DNA from: Aeromonas sp. FDAARGOS 1405
Lineage (GTDB): Bacteria; Pseudomonadota; Gammaproteobacteria; Enterobacterales; Aeromonadaceae
Reading direction: 5' to 3'
NCBI RefSeq assembly: GCF_019048265.1
Contig: NZ_CP077311.1
Location: 4,101,001 to 4,165,000, forward strand
Length of the DNA stretch: 64,000 nt
The notes under the pieces are model-generated. The model ran no database searches, was not told the origin of the DNA, and saw only the letters and a program-made list of their open reading frames with translations. The translations under genes were made by a program, and so were the position numbers. The stretch's first letter is position 1, and every line of letters begins with the position of its first letter. This document shows, one piece after another, positions 47,565-57,127 of this stretch.

Positions 47565-47590
47565 AAAGGAGAGGCCATCGCCTCTCCTTT
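47565..47590. terminator. bidirectional terminator between the CbiM-like gene and ndh
   Basis: An 11-bp stem AAAGGAGAGGC / GCCTCTCCTTT has a CATC loop, with A/T-rich flanks on both sides. Confidence 0.85.
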
Positions 47591-47619
47591 TGGTATTCAA
47601 CATGGTGCCAAATCCCGGC

Positions 47620-48912
47620 TTAGTGCAGCTTCAGGGTCGGGCGCAGTACCCGGTTGATGCGACCCACCAGCATGATGAGGCCGGTCTTGACGTAGCCGTG
47701 CAGGGCGATCTGGTGCATCCGGTAGAGGGAGATGTAGACCAGACGGGCAATGTAGCCCTCGACCATCATGGAGCCGCGCATCAGGTTGCCCATCAGGCTG
47801 CCCACGGTGGAGAAGCGGCTGAGGGACACCAGCGAACCGTGGTCGTGGTAGAGGTAGGGCTTCATCTCGCCGCCATTCATCTTGGCCAGAATGTTCTTGA
47901 ATGCCTGGCTGGCCATCTGGTGGGCAGACTGGGCGCGCGGCGGCACAAACTTGCCATCCGGCTGCGGGCAGGCTGCGCAGTCACCGATAACGAAGATGTT
48001 CTCATCACGGGTGGTCTGCAGGGTCTCTTTCACCACCAGCTGGTTGATGCGGTTGGTCTCAAGACCCGCGATATCCTTCATAAAGTCAGGCGCCTTGATG
48101 CCGGCCGCCCACACCATCAGGTCAGCTTCAATCAGCTCGCCATCCTTGGTGTGCAGACCGTCGCTGGTCGCTTCGGTGATCATGGTGGCGGTACGCACAT
48201 CCACGCCCAGCTTGACCAGCTCCTGATGGGCGGCGCCGCTGATGCGCTCCGGCAGAGCCGGCAGAATGCGCGGGCCCGCTTCCACCAGGGTCACCTTCAG
48301 GCTGTCGGTGGTGAGGTTCTTGAAGCCGTAGGCATAGAGCTGCTCGACCGCGTTGTAGAGCTCGGCAGAGAGCTCGACGCCGGTGGCGCCGCCGCCGACG
48401 ATGGCAATCTTCACCTTGTCGCCCGGCTTATATTCGGTGGCGAACTGCAGGAAGCGGTTCATCATGCTGTTGTGGAAGCGGTGCGCTTGGGAGGGGCTAT
48501 CCAGGAAGATGCAGTGATCCTTGATGCCCTTGGTGTTGAAGTCATTGGAGACAGAACCGATGGCCATCACCAGATAGTCGTAGGGCAGCTCGCGCTCGTT
48601 GACCACGATGTCGCCATTGTCGTCGTGGATCGGGGCCAGCACGATGCGTTTCTCGTCGCGCTTGATGTCGGTCAGGGTGCCGAGCTGGAAGTCGAAACCG
48701 TGGTTCTTGGCGTGAGACTGGTAGCTCAGGGCATCGATGCCCGCATCCATGGATCCAGTGGCTACTTCGTGCAGCAAGGGTTTCCACAGGTGGGTGCGGT
48801 TGCGATCGACCAGAGTGATCTTGGCCTTGTTCTTTTTGCCAAGCTTGCGACCCAGACTGGTAGCAAGCTCCAGGCCACCGGCGCCGCCGCCTACAACGAC
48901 AATATTCATCAT
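47620..48912 (-). CDS. ndh: type II NADH:quinone dehydrogenase
   Basis: This 430-residue flavoprotein passes electrons from NADH to quinone without pumping protons. The FAD site [19 protein letters not shown] is at the start and the NADH site [19 protein letters not shown] near 172. [11 protein letters not shown] is near 310, and the C-terminal amphipathic region (about 380-430) would attach it to the inner membrane. The ATG at 48912 follows AGGA. It lies directly downstream of ycfP as in E. coli, with a hairpin (48942-48960) in the gap. Confidence 0.96.
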   Translation of the reverse strand: MMNIVVVGGGAGGLELATSLGRKLGKKNKAKITLVDRNRTHLWKPLLHEVATGSMDAGIDALSYQSHAKNHGFDFQLGTLTDIKRDEKRIVLAPIHDDNGDIVVNERELPYDYLVMAIGSVSNDFNTKGIKDHCIFLDSPSQAHRFHNSMMNRFLQFATEYKPGDKVKIAIVGGGATGVELSAELYNAVEQLYAYGFKNLTTDSLKVTLVEAGPRILPALPERISGAAHQELVKLGVDVRTATMITEATSDGLHTKDGELIEADLMVWAAGIKAPDFMKDIAGLETNRINQLVVKETLQTTRDENIFVIGDCAACPQPDGKFVPPRAQSAHQMASQAFKNILAKMNGGEMKPYLYHDHGSLVSLSRFSTVGSLMGNLMRGSMMVEGYIARLVYISLYRMHQIALHGYVKTGLIMLVGRINRVLRPTLKLH

Positions 48913-48941
48913 GATGATTTTCCTCGGTTCCTCAAAACGAA

Positions 48942-48960
48942 AGGGAGCCATTGGCTCCCT
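48942..48960 (-). other. ycfP-ndh intercistronic hairpin
   Basis: An 8-bp stem AGGGAGCC / GGCTCCCT has a 3-base loop and is followed on the minus strand by TTCGTTTTG. It may act as a leaky terminator between the two genes. Confidence 0.5.
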
Positions 48961-48986
48961 AAAACGAAATCGGTCGACGTGATGGA

Positions 48987-49526
48987 TCAGGCTTCTTTGA
49001 AGGCCTTCATCCGCTGTAGATGATGCGAGATATTTTTGAACTTATGAGTCTCGCGCTCATCCCACACGATGTCGTAATAGTTCTTCAATTCACGTTCAGT
49101 GTCCCGATTATCGCGCACTTCATCCTGAACGGAAAGGATACACAGGCAGTTTCCTGAATTTTTCTTACGAAATTCAGTTACACACTTGGTACCGATATCG
49201 TCATATTCTTCCGGCCGGTCGATCTTGCCCTGCATGTTCTCTTCTGGGTGCAGGTTGGGGTTGAAGATCACCTGGCGAATGCCGCACAGAAAGCCGATCC
49301 GTTCGCTCCAGTAGCCACCAAGTCCGACACCGCAGATCAGTGGTTTGGGATCGGTACTCATATCGAGCTGTTTTTTCACTTCCTTGAGCAGATGGCTCAT
49401 ATCATGACGGGGGTGAACCGTGCTGTAGTGCACGAAACGCACATCATCATCAATAAACTGCAACTGCAGCACTTTCTCGTGATTGCCGGGGCTGGTGGCA
49501 TCAAAGCCATGCAGATAGATGATCAT
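48987..49526 (-). CDS. ycfP: UPF0227 protein YcfP
   Basis: This 179-residue protein (E. coli YcfP has 180) has an alpha/beta-hydrolase-like fold. It opens [18 protein letters not shown] and has the GVGLGGYW turn near 68 where hydrolases carry their nucleophile; here a Gly occupies that place, so an esterase reaction is doubtful. The ATG at 49526 is preceded by GAGG and the longer frame is ignored. It is probably co-transcribed with ndh. Confidence 0.9.
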   Translation of the reverse strand: MIIYLHGFDATSPGNHEKVLQLQFIDDDVRFVHYSTVHPRHDMSHLLKEVKKQLDMSTDPKPLICGVGLGGYWSERIGFLCGIRQVIFNPNLHPEENMQGKIDRPEEYDDIGTKCVTEFRKKNSGNCLCILSVQDEVRDNRDTERELKNYYDIVWDERETHKFKNISHHLQRMKAFKEA

Positions 49527-50030
49527 GGATAAGACCTCAGGAACTGTGTCGGTTTTATCGAAACTACCCCAGCGGCTGCCCCGCGCGCCACCAAAACATC
49601 CAACTTTCTTGCTTTGGATCACGCCCCCGCCCCCGATTGCGCCTTGTGACCCGCGAGCGCTGTCACATGCAGGGGGGCGCATTGCGAGCAACGCTCTGGT
49701 GCCTGGCTATCAAAGTGAGATCGCCAGACCGATAATGATAAATCCCTTACCAATCTGAGATGCCCCACCTCCTTCCCCTGCCAACAGCCGGACACTTATC
49801 TGGCCGGTATGTGACTCATCGCGCAAAAACAAGGCGTTATCGCCAAACGTTTTCGCTCATGAGCGGCATTGTGCATGTTTTGTGCACTGACCCGTGCTGC
49901 ACCGGATCCCTCTCACCACTGCAAAGGGATCTGGCACGTCAGTCAATACACGAGATCAATGACCGGGAAAGCTGCGGCTTTCACTATCTTGCCTGTAGCA
50001 GTTGCGCGGGCTTCAAGGAGTGATCTGTTC
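49527..50030. other. ycfP-xanthine permease divergent intergenic region
   Basis: This 504-bp region shows no believable gene. It has a PurR-like operator at 49841-49856. Promoters for both flanking genes must lie here, but I could not assign -10 and -35 elements with confidence. Confidence 0.55.
49841..49856 (+). promoter_or_regulatory. PurR-box-like site upstream of the xanthine permease
   Basis: CGCCAAACGTTTTCGC matches the PurR operator ACGCAAACGTTTGCGT at 11 of 16 positions, including the full CAAACGTTT centre. It lies about 175 bp upstream of the permease ATG. Purine-salvage control is plausible. Confidence 0.4.
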
Positions 50031-51437
50031 ATGAACGAGACCAACCCCCCCTCCCCCCGACCGGGCACGCGCAAGCGCCCGGTGGATGAAGTGGAGCGCA
50101 TGCTCCCCATGGGCCAACTCTTTACCTTGGGCCTGCAACATGTGCTGGTGATGTACGCCGGCGCCGTGGCGGTGCCGTTGGTGATCGGCGGCAGTCTGGG
50201 GCTGCCCAAGGATCAAATCTCCTACCTCATCAGTTCGGATCTCTTCTGCTGCGGCATCGTCACCCTGCTGCAATGTGTCGGGATTGGCCGCTTTGCCGGG
50301 ATCCGGCTGCCGGTCATCATGTCGGTCACCTTTGCCGCCGTGATGCCCATGCTGGCCATCGGAGCCAACCCGGATCTGGGGCTGACGGGCATCTTCGGCG
50401 CCACCATTGCCGCCGGTATCATCTCGACCCTGCTGGTGCCGCTGATAGGTCGGCTGATGCCACTCTTCCCCACCGTCGTCACCGGGGTGGTTATCACCTC
50501 CATCGGGATCAGCATCATGCAGGTGGGGATCGACTGGATGGCGGGGGGCAAGGGTAATCCGGAATATGGCAGCCTGCGCTATATCGGCACCAGCTTTCTG
50601 GTGCTCGTTTTTATCCTGCTGGTGACCCGCTTCACCAAGGGCTTTTTCAGCAATATCTCGGTGCTGCTCGGGATCATCTTCGGTTTCGTGGTGGCCATCG
50701 CCATGGGCGAAGTGAGCCTCGATGGCCTCGGCGAGGCAGCCTGGTTTGCCCCCATAGTGCCCTTCGCCTTCGGCTGGCCCACCTTCGATCCCATCTCCAT
50801 CGCCACCCTGACGGTGATCATGCTCATCACCTTTATCGAATCCATGGGGATGTTTCTGGCCCTTGGCGACATCGTCGGCCATCCGGCCAGGCGCGGTGAT
50901 ATCGTACGCGGGCTGCGGGTGGATGGCATCGGCACCATTATTGGTGGAATATTCAACAGCTTCCCCCACACCTCCTTCTCCCAGAATATCGGTCTGGTGA
51001 GCGTGACCGGGGTATCGAGTCGCTGGGTCTGCGTGATGTCGGGGGGGATCCTGCTCGCCTTTGGCCTCATCCCCAAGATGTCGGTGCTGGTCGCCTCCAT
51101 CCCGCCCTTCGTACTGGGGGGCGCTGGCATCGTGATGTTCGGCATGGTGCTGGCCACCGGGATCCGCATCCTGGCGCGCACCGATTACAACAGCAATCGC
51201 CACAACCTCTATATCGTCGCCATCAGTCTCGGAATTGGCATGATCCCGACGGTCTCCGGGAATTTTTTCCAACAGCTTCCGGCGCAGCTACAACCGCTTT
51301 TTCATAGCGGTATCCTGCTGGCCACCATCAGTTCAGTGCTGCTCAACCTCTTCTTCAACGGCTATCAGCCAGATCTGACTCACCAGACCCGCCCCCTGTT
51401 CGTTGGCCCCATCAAACCGCAGCAAGAGCAGGCATAA
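50031..51437 (+). CDS. NCS2-family xanthine (purine) permease
   Basis: This 468-residue inner-membrane transporter has about 12-14 predicted helices. The family motif NSFPHTSFSQNIGLVSVTGV lies near residue 310, and FGLQHVLVMYAGAVAVPL-like text is at the start (here TLGLQHVLVMYAGAVAVPL). The conserved Glu in FIESMGMFLALG is also present. Among NCS2 proteins the QNIGL pattern points to xanthine or uric acid rather than uracil. AAGGAG lies ten bases before the ATG at 50031. A PurR-like site upstream fits purine uptake. Confidence 0.88.
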   Translation: MNETNPPSPRPGTRKRPVDEVERMLPMGQLFTLGLQHVLVMYAGAVAVPLVIGGSLGLPKDQISYLISSDLFCCGIVTLLQCVGIGRFAGIRLPVIMSVTFAAVMPMLAIGANPDLGLTGIFGATIAAGIISTLLVPLIGRLMPLFPTVVTGVVITSIGISIMQVGIDWMAGGKGNPEYGSLRYIGTSFLVLVFILLVTRFTKGFFSNISVLLGIIFGFVVAIAMGEVSLDGLGEAAWFAPIVPFAFGWPTFDPISIATLTVIMLITFIESMGMFLALGDIVGHPARRGDIVRGLRVDGIGTIIGGIFNSFPHTSFSQNIGLVSVTGVSSRWVCVMSGGILLAFGLIPKMSVLVASIPPFVLGGAGIVMFGMVLATGIRILARTDYNSNRHNLYIVAISLGIGMIPTVSGNFFQQLPAQLQPLFHSGILLATISSVLLNLFFNGYQPDLTHQTRPLFVGPIKPQQEQA

Positions 51438-51441
51438 CAAA

Positions 51442-51476
51442 CAGGCCCCCGGACAGCGAGACTGTCCGGGGGCCTG
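51442..51476. terminator. strong bidirectional terminator
   Basis: A 15-bp perfect stem CAGGCCCCCGGACAG / CTGTCCGGGGGCCTG has a CGAGA loop and T-rich flanks. It separates the convergent permease and oligopeptidase genes. Confidence 0.9.
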
Positions 51477-51500
51477 TTGTTCATATCACCGCTGACCCAA

Positions 51501-53297
51501 TCAGGCAGGCAACTGCGTGAAGCGCTCTACCGCCTGCGCTACTTGTGCCAGACTCCCCTGCCAGAAGGCGGCCTCACGGATATCCTGCCCCAGATGCTTG
51601 GCTACCAGATCTTCGGCGCTCATCCGGCCGGTATCGCGCAGCAAGGCGCGATACGCCTCGGCCACGCCCTCTTCCCCCGCCGCTTTGCGGCTCGTCAACT
51701 GCTGATAGACCCCGAGGCTGAACAGGTAACCGAACAGATAGGGGTAGTTGTAAAAACCCAGCCCCGCGATGGAGAAGTGCGCCTTGGCCGCCCAGAACAT
51801 GGGGTGATAGCGGGTCAGGCTCCCCTCATACCAGCGTCCCCACGCCTCGTCGGTCAACGCCTTGAGCCGCTCTGCGGATACATAACCCTGCGCCCGCTCA
51901 GCCACCAAGGCCTGCTCGAAATCGAAGCGAGCCGGGATATTGACCAGGAAGGTGGCCGCGCCGTCGGCCTCCGCCCAGGCGATCGCCAACTGCTCTTCCG
52001 GGCTTTGCGCCTGCTCGAACAGGGCGCTGCGCACCAGGGTTTCGGCGAAGATGGAGGCGGTCTCCGCCAGCGTCATGGGGTAGCTGCGCTGACTCATCGG
52101 CAGATCGCGGATCACCCAGTTGTGCCAGGCGTGACCCAGCTCATGGGCCAGCGTAATGACATTGTCCATGGTGCCGGCATAGGTAACGAAGACCCGCGGT
52201 TCGACCGGTTTGGCAAACTTGGTGCAGTAGGCGCCGGTGCGGCGATTTGGCGTGGGCGCCGCATCAATCCACCCCTTCTCGGCCATCATGCGGGCAAACG
52301 CCCCCATCTCGGGATCGAATCGGCTAAAGGCATCGGCAATCAACTCGATCGCCTCATCAAAAGGAATGTCACGGCTGCAGGAAGCTGGCGGCGGCGCAAA
52401 GAGATCCTCCGGCCCCAAATCGTCGAGACCAAGGCGCTCGGCCATCAGCTCCAGCGCCCGCTGGCCCAACCCACGGGCTCGCCAGGTTTCGCTCATCAGG
52501 GCATCGAGGGTGGCACGCTCGATATGGCTCTGGTGGCAGGAGAGATCCAGCGCATCGAGCACACGGGTTTTACCGCGCTGACGGGCCAGCTCCAGCCGCC
52601 AGCCGTTGAGGGCATTGAGGATAGCGGCAACCGTCTCCTGCTCCCCTTCCCAACCGGCGCTGATGGCATCAAAGGCTTCTAAACGCAGCGCACGTATCGG
52701 GCTGGAGAGCAGATTGCTTGCCTCGGCCAGCCCCATCTCGCGGCCATCAATGGTTAACCGGATCTTGCCCACCAGATCGTTGTAGAGGTTGCCCCAGGCG
52801 TGCAGGCCATCGGTGCCCAGACCGATCACCAGCTGCTCCGCCGCCACCGGCAGGCGCTGATCCTGCAAGCGACGCTCGTGGCGCAGGCGGTACGCCTCTT
52901 CACCGAGCAGCGGATCCACCATCAGCGCGGCGAATTCCTCTTCCGGCAACGCCAGCATCAGATCTTCCACCGGCGCCAGGGTCTTGAACAGATCGGCATT
53001 AAGGGCGCGAGCACGGGACGCCAGCTGTTTGGCCTGCGGATCCCGCGCATCCTGACTGCCACGGCAGGCGGCCAGAATGGCGACGTTCCAGCCGACATGG
53101 CGAATATCGCGGGCGCGCAACCGCACTTCCCGCAAGAAATCCAGCAGCGCTGCGTCATCGCCGCGCACCCCGTCCAGACCTGCCATATAGCTGGCCAGCT
53201 CTTCCAGCGCGTGGCGGGCAGCGCGCATGTCCGCTTCCAGCTCCGGGCTGTCGAGGCCCGGGTAGATATGGTCGTTATTCCACTGTTGTTGATACAT
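51501..53297 (-). CDS. M3-family oligoendopeptidase (PepF-like)
   Basis: This 598-residue cytoplasmic zinc peptidase has the HELGH zinc motif in TLAHELGHAWHNWV (about 387) and a downstream Glu in LAETASIFAETL. The substrate loop FYNYPYLFGYLFSLGVY near 530 is typical of the PepF/oligoendopeptidase F subgroup. It cleaves short peptides. I chose the ATG at 53297 (MYQQQWNNDHIY) behind GAGAAG over a TTG four codons upstream. It stands alone. Confidence 0.9.
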   Translation of the reverse strand: MYQQQWNNDHIYPGLDSPELEADMRAARHALEELASYMAGLDGVRGDDAALLDFLREVRLRARDIRHVGWNVAILAACRGSQDARDPQAKQLASRARALNADLFKTLAPVEDLMLALPEEEFAALMVDPLLGEEAYRLRHERRLQDQRLPVAAEQLVIGLGTDGLHAWGNLYNDLVGKIRLTIDGREMGLAEASNLLSSPIRALRLEAFDAISAGWEGEQETVAAILNALNGWRLELARQRGKTRVLDALDLSCHQSHIERATLDALMSETWRARGLGQRALELMAERLGLDDLGPEDLFAPPPASCSRDIPFDEAIELIADAFSRFDPEMGAFARMMAEKGWIDAAPTPNRRTGAYCTKFAKPVEPRVFVTYAGTMDNVITLAHELGHAWHNWVIRDLPMSQRSYPMTLAETASIFAETLVRSALFEQAQSPEEQLAIAWAEADGAATFLVNIPARFDFEQALVAERAQGYVSAERLKALTDEAWGRWYEGSLTRYHPMFWAAKAHFSIAGLGFYNYPYLFGYLFSLGVYQQLTSRKAAGEEGVAEAYRALLRDTGRMSAEDLVAKHLGQDIREAAFWQGSLAQVAQAVERFTQLPA

Positions 53298-53419
53298 AGC
53301 TTCTCGCAAAGGCCTTTATCGGGAGGCGCAGCAGACCTCCGGGCAGCAAGTCCGAAACCGGGCAACCCGAAGGCCAAAAAATGAAGAGAGGAAAAAGAGA
53401 ACATAGCCCGCAAGCTCGC

Positions 53420-54340
53420 TTATCCCTTGGCCGGGGCAAGACGGCTCACCAGCGTCATCACGGCAACCAGCAGCAGACCCGCCACCACACCGGCCACGGC
53501 GTTGAGCAGCGTCGGCGTCACCGCCGCCAGTACGGCCCCTACTGTTGGCAGGGTGGCGACAACAGCGGCTGCGCCTTCAATCAGGTGATGGGCAAAAGGC
53601 CAGCCATGCACCAGAATGCCACCACCCACCATAAACATGGCAATGGTGCCGACCAGTGCCAGCAGGTGCATCAGACGGGGCGCCGTCACCAACAGTCCCT
53701 GCCCCACCGCGCGGCGCAGGGTGCTGCCATCGGGCTTTTGCAGCAGATGCAGACCGATGTCATCAAGCTTGACGATCAGCCCCACCAACCCGTAGACCCC
53801 GATGGTCATCAGCAGGGCGATGCCAGCCACTACCGAGAGCTGCAGCGCGAGGCTTGCTCCCTGTACCGTGCCAAGGGCGATAACGATGATCTCGGCAGAG
53901 AGAATAAAATCGGTGCGGATCGCTCCCTTCACCTTCTGCTGCTCGAAGGCCACCAGATCATCGGGAATAGGGGCTGTATGTGCCTCCCCCTCACTCGCTT
54001 CATGGGGCAGGAACTTGTGGGCCAGCTTCTCGGCCCCTTCAAAGCAGAGGTAGGCGCCTCCCAGCATCAAGAGTGGCGTGATAAGCCAGGGCACCAGCGC
54101 ACTGATGGCGATGGCGGCAGGCACCAGAATCAGCTTGTTGCGAAATGAGCCCTTGGCCACCGCCCACACCACCGGCAGCTCCCGCTCGGCACGCACTCCG
54201 GAAACCTGCTCTGCGTTGAGGGCCAGATCGTCGCCCAACACCCCGGCGGTCTTCTTGGCCGCCATCTTGGTCATCAGCGCCACGTCATCAAGCACGCTGG
54301 CAATATCGTCGAGCAGGGCCAACAAACTGGTTCCAGCCAT
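53420..54340 (-). CDS. yedI: DUF808 membrane protein YedI
   Basis: This 306-residue protein starts [20 protein letters not shown] and has [20 protein letters not shown] near residue 137, matching the YedI/DUF808 family. It has several membrane segments in the middle and C-terminal half. The function is unknown. Its first 25 codons, ribosome-binding site and 26 bp of leader are duplicated upstream (54408-54508). The duplicate yields a short frame ending two bases before this ATG. Confidence 0.9.
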   Translation of the reverse strand: MAGTSLLALLDDIASVLDDVALMTKMAAKKTAGVLGDDLALNAEQVSGVRAERELPVVWAVAKGSFRNKLILVPAAIAISALVPWLITPLLMLGGAYLCFEGAEKLAHKFLPHEASEGEAHTAPIPDDLVAFEQQKVKGAIRTDFILSAEIIVIALGTVQGASLALQLSVVAGIALLMTIGVYGLVGLIVKLDDIGLHLLQKPDGSTLRRAVGQGLLVTAPRLMHLLALVGTIAMFMVGGGILVHGWPFAHHLIEGAAAVVATLPTVGAVLAAVTPTLLNAVAGVVAGLLLVAVMTLVSRLAPAKG

Positions 54341-54508
54341 ATCAAAGATCCCTTATATCAGTGAGAAACGTCTTCCCGAAAAATGTCTCGCGCTCGTTCA
54401 CCACGACCTTGGTCATCAGCGTCACGTCATCAAGCACGCTGGCGATATCATCGAGCAGGGCCAACAAACTGGTTCCGGCCATATCAAAGATTCCTTATAT
54501 CAGTGAGA
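54266..54508. repeat. 101-bp direct repeat of the yedI 5' end
   Basis: 54266-54366 and 54408-54508 are the same 101 bp with five differences, spaced 142 bp apart. Each includes the yedI leader, ATG and about 25 codons. The upstream copy (start at 54482) encodes [20 protein letters not shown] and then leaves the family, stopping at 54342. Confidence 0.9.
54342..54482 (-). pseudogene. truncated yedI copy / 46-codon upstream frame
   Basis: This is the duplicated yedI beginning. After [25 protein letters not shown] residues the frame continues with unrelated sequence (VVVNERETFFGKTFL) and stops two bases before the intact yedI start. It keeps the same leader as yedI, so it could be translated and would deliver ribosomes onto the real start codon. 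It is most likely a duplication scar. Confidence 0.7.
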
Positions 54509-54733
54509 CCCCCCCCGGGAGAGAGGTGTACGTCCCGATAACCACCAGGGTCAACAGGACCACCTAATGGCGATCGCAGGCCATCATCGGCCGAGCCAAA
54601 AATCCGGCGCTCGCCATCGGGGGGTTACGTCTTGCGTGCAAAAGATGGCACAGTGTAACGAGAAGCCGCCGTTTCGGCAGCCCCCCTGAGCCATTTGTTC
54701 CTGGTTCCCTCTGAATCACCTCAAGGAGTTCCC

Positions 54734-55336
54734 ATGCAACCCTGGCAACCTCTGCTCGCTCTCTGGTTTGGCGACGAAGCCGATGATGTCCTGCGGGCCA
54801 CACGGCAAGCCCCCCTCTGGTGGGGGAAAAGCAGCGAAACGGATACCCTGCTGGCCAGCCGCTTTGGCGAGCTGGCAGAGGCGGCAGCCAAGGGCAGTCT
54901 CGCCCACTGGGCCGATCTCCCCAGCGGTCGGCTGGCGCTGATCCTGCTGCTCGACCAGTTGCCCCGCAATATCCATCGCGGCACGCCTGCGGCCTTTGCC
55001 CGGGATCCTCTGGCAAGGGATTTCTGCCTGAAAGGGCTGTCCATCGGTGCTGACAAATCCCTCTCGCCACTGGAGCGGGTCTTCTTCTATCTGCCGCTGG
55101 AGCATGCCGAATCCCGCGAACAACAGGCCAGAAGTGTGGCGCTGTTCGAGGCACTGGCTGCCGAGCAAGCTGGCACACCGGCGCAGGCGACCTTTGCCGG
55201 ATTTGCCGACTTTGCCCGCCGCCATCAGGTGATCATCGAACGCTTTGGCCGCTTCCCCCACCGCAACGACATTCTGGGTCGCACCAGCACACCGGAAGAG
55301 GCGACATTTTTGCAGCAACCGGGCTCAGGCTTCTAA
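54734..55336 (+). CDS. DUF924 family protein
   Basis: This 200-residue soluble protein belongs to the DUF924 family. The conserved LALWFGD opening, LALILLLDQLPRNIHRGTPAAFA (about 56-78) and VFFYLPLEHAESREQQ (about 103) are seen, and RFGRFPHRNDILGR near the end is diagnostic. The helical-repeat fold resembles TPR-like proteins; the function is unknown. AAGGAG lies five bases before the ATG at 54734. It runs between yedI and the chemoreceptor gene and is convergent with the latter. Confidence 0.88.
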   Translation: MQPWQPLLALWFGDEADDVLRATRQAPLWWGKSSETDTLLASRFGELAEAAAKGSLAHWADLPSGRLALILLLDQLPRNIHRGTPAAFARDPLARDFCLKGLSIGADKSLSPLERVFFYLPLEHAESREQQARSVALFEALAAEQAGTPAQATFAGFADFARRHQVIIERFGRFPHRNDILGRTSTPEEATFLQQPGSGF

Positions 55337-55352
55337 GCAGGCCATATAAAAA

Positions 55353-55378
55353 ATCCCCGCCAGCTGGCTGGCGGGGAT
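55353..55378 (-). terminator. terminator of the chemoreceptor gene
   Basis: An 11-bp stem ATCCCCGCCAG / CTGGCGGGGAT has a CTGG loop and is followed on the minus strand by TTTTTTATATGG. It may also slow plus-strand readthrough. Confidence 0.85.
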
Positions 55379-55403
55379 AGCAGATGGATAACAACTCTCG
55401 GCG

Positions 55404-57023
55404 TTACTGAATGCGATAGCGGGATATCTGCTGGTGGATGCTCTCGGTGGTGACATTGAGCTCCTCGGCTGCGGCTGAGGTCTCCTCCGCTGTGCTGCTG
55501 GTTTGCTGCACGACCTGAGCAATCTGCTCTACCTGGTGAGCGATCGACTCGGCGGCCGAACTCTGCTCGCGGATGGCATTGGTGATCTCGCCCACCTGCT
55601 CCATCACCCGGTGCGACGCACTGCGGATCTCGGCAATAATGGCGCCACTCTCGGTAGCCATGTTGACCCCCTGGCTCACCTTCTCCTCCACCAGATGCAT
55701 GCGGGAGACCGTATTGTTCGACTCCTGCTGGATCGCCTCTACAGTGGCAGATATCTCCTGAGTGGATTGGGCTGTGCGCTCAGCCAGTTTGCGCACTTCA
55801 TCTGCCACCACCGCAAAGCCACGGCCGGACTCCCCGGCCCTCGCCGCCTCAATGGCCGCGTTCAAGGCCAGCAAGTTGGTCTGCCCCGCCACATCACGGA
55901 TCACGTTGACCACACCGCCAATGCGCGAAATGCCCTCACCCAGCGCAATGACCTCGGCCGAGGCCTGCCGAATGGAGTCGGCGATCTCGTTGATGGCATG
56001 AACGGTACGATCTATGGTTCTGCTTCCTTCGCTAGCCAGCTGCCCTGACTCATTGGTGATACGGCTCGTCTCCTGGGTACGCTGGGAGATATCTGTGATG
56101 CTGACAGTCATCTCTTCCACACCGGCGGCGATCAGACTGGTAGCATCATTGGCCTGACTGGCCGAGCTGGCGAGGTGCTGCGCCGCTTGAGAGAGGGATT
56201 CGGCAGTGCTCTTGATCTGCAAGCTGCCGACGGAAAATTCGGTAAATGTCTGTTGCAGCGTATCGAGCAACCGGTTGACCGCATTGAGGGTCAGACCAAT
56301 CTCATCCTGCTGTTTCACATCCGCTCTGAGGGTAAAGTTGAGGTCGCGCTGGATCCGGGTCAGGGTATCCATGGCGGTGCGAAGAGGATTGGCCACCTGA
56401 TTGAACAACCAGACAAACAGCCCCATCGTCAGCACAATGGTGCCACCGGCGATAAACAGCAGGGTTTGCAGGCTGTTGTCGTAGTTCTCCTGGCCCTGCT
56501 TCTTGAGCGCCAGTCCCAAATCCATATTGAAGTTGACGTGAAGCTCGATTGCCTTGGCAAACTGCTGGAACACTCTGGTGGCTTCTCCCGCCAGCATGTC
56601 TCGCGCTTCATCGTTCTTGTTTTGTCTGGAGAGCTGCAGAACCTTGTCTATCTCCTGATAATATTGCGCGACAATACGTTGATCATCGTCGGTCAGGCGC
56701 CGATCTTCATCATTGGAGAGCATCTCAGCTTTGTATTTGTCGAGCAGTGAAGTGATCTGTCCCTGTATCTCGGTGATACCCGTTTCGATCTGCTGCATCT
56801 TGCCGGTGTCGGTATTGAGCACATGTGTCTGCACCAGCGAGTGCAATTCATAGAAATCGGCCTGCACTTCCTTAATCAGCGAAATACTGGGCACCGTATT
56901 GTCCGTCACATAGCCTAAATCCCGGTTGGCCGAATCGAGGCGGTTGATACTGAACCAACTGAGAAAAATGAGCGTCAGCATCACCAGCAGCGCGATCAGT
57001 TGCAGTCGACGAGCAATATTCAT
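55404..57023 (-). CDS. methyl-accepting chemotaxis protein (4HB type)
   Basis: This 539-residue receptor has a first membrane helix (about 9-27), a periplasmic four-helix-bundle sensor (about 30-185) and a second helix (about 187-208). HAMP follows, then the signalling coiled coil with the tip [24 protein letters not shown] (about 375). The ligand is unknown. The ATG at 57023 has GGAGTG seven bases upstream. It is monocistronic with its own terminator. No clear sigma-28 promoter was seen, unlike the second receptor at the right end. Confidence 0.93.
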   Translation of the reverse strand: MNIARRLQLIALLVMLTLIFLSWFSINRLDSANRDLGYVTDNTVPSISLIKEVQADFYELHSLVQTHVLNTDTGKMQQIETGITEIQGQITSLLDKYKAEMLSNDEDRRLTDDDQRIVAQYYQEIDKVLQLSRQNKNDEARDMLAGEATRVFQQFAKAIELHVNFNMDLGLALKKQGQENYDNSLQTLLFIAGGTIVLTMGLFVWLFNQVANPLRTAMDTLTRIQRDLNFTLRADVKQQDEIGLTLNAVNRLLDTLQQTFTEFSVGSLQIKSTAESLSQAAQHLASSASQANDATSLIAAGVEEMTVSITDISQRTQETSRITNESGQLASEGSRTIDRTVHAINEIADSIRQASAEVIALGEGISRIGGVVNVIRDVAGQTNLLALNAAIEAARAGESGRGFAVVADEVRKLAERTAQSTQEISATVEAIQQESNNTVSRMHLVEEKVSQGVNMATESGAIIAEIRSASHRVMEQVGEITNAIREQSSAAESIAHQVEQIAQVVQQTSSTAEETSAAAEELNVTTESIHQQISRYRIQ

Positions 57024-57070
57024 AACCGTACACTCCAGATGAAAACTATCTAGCAGTGTAGACGAGCCAT

Positions 57071-57108
57071 AAACAACAACGGCCCGCATTGGCGGGCCGT
57101 TGTTGTTT
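57071..57108 (-). terminator. hairpin after the symporter gene
   Basis: A 17-bp perfect stem (AAACAACAACGGCCCGC and its complement) with a 4-base loop lies between the symporter stop and the chemoreceptor's upstream region. Its T-rich end on the minus strand fits termination of the symporter. Confidence 0.75.
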
Positions 57109-57127
57109 ATTTTTCATGGCGTTGTGA

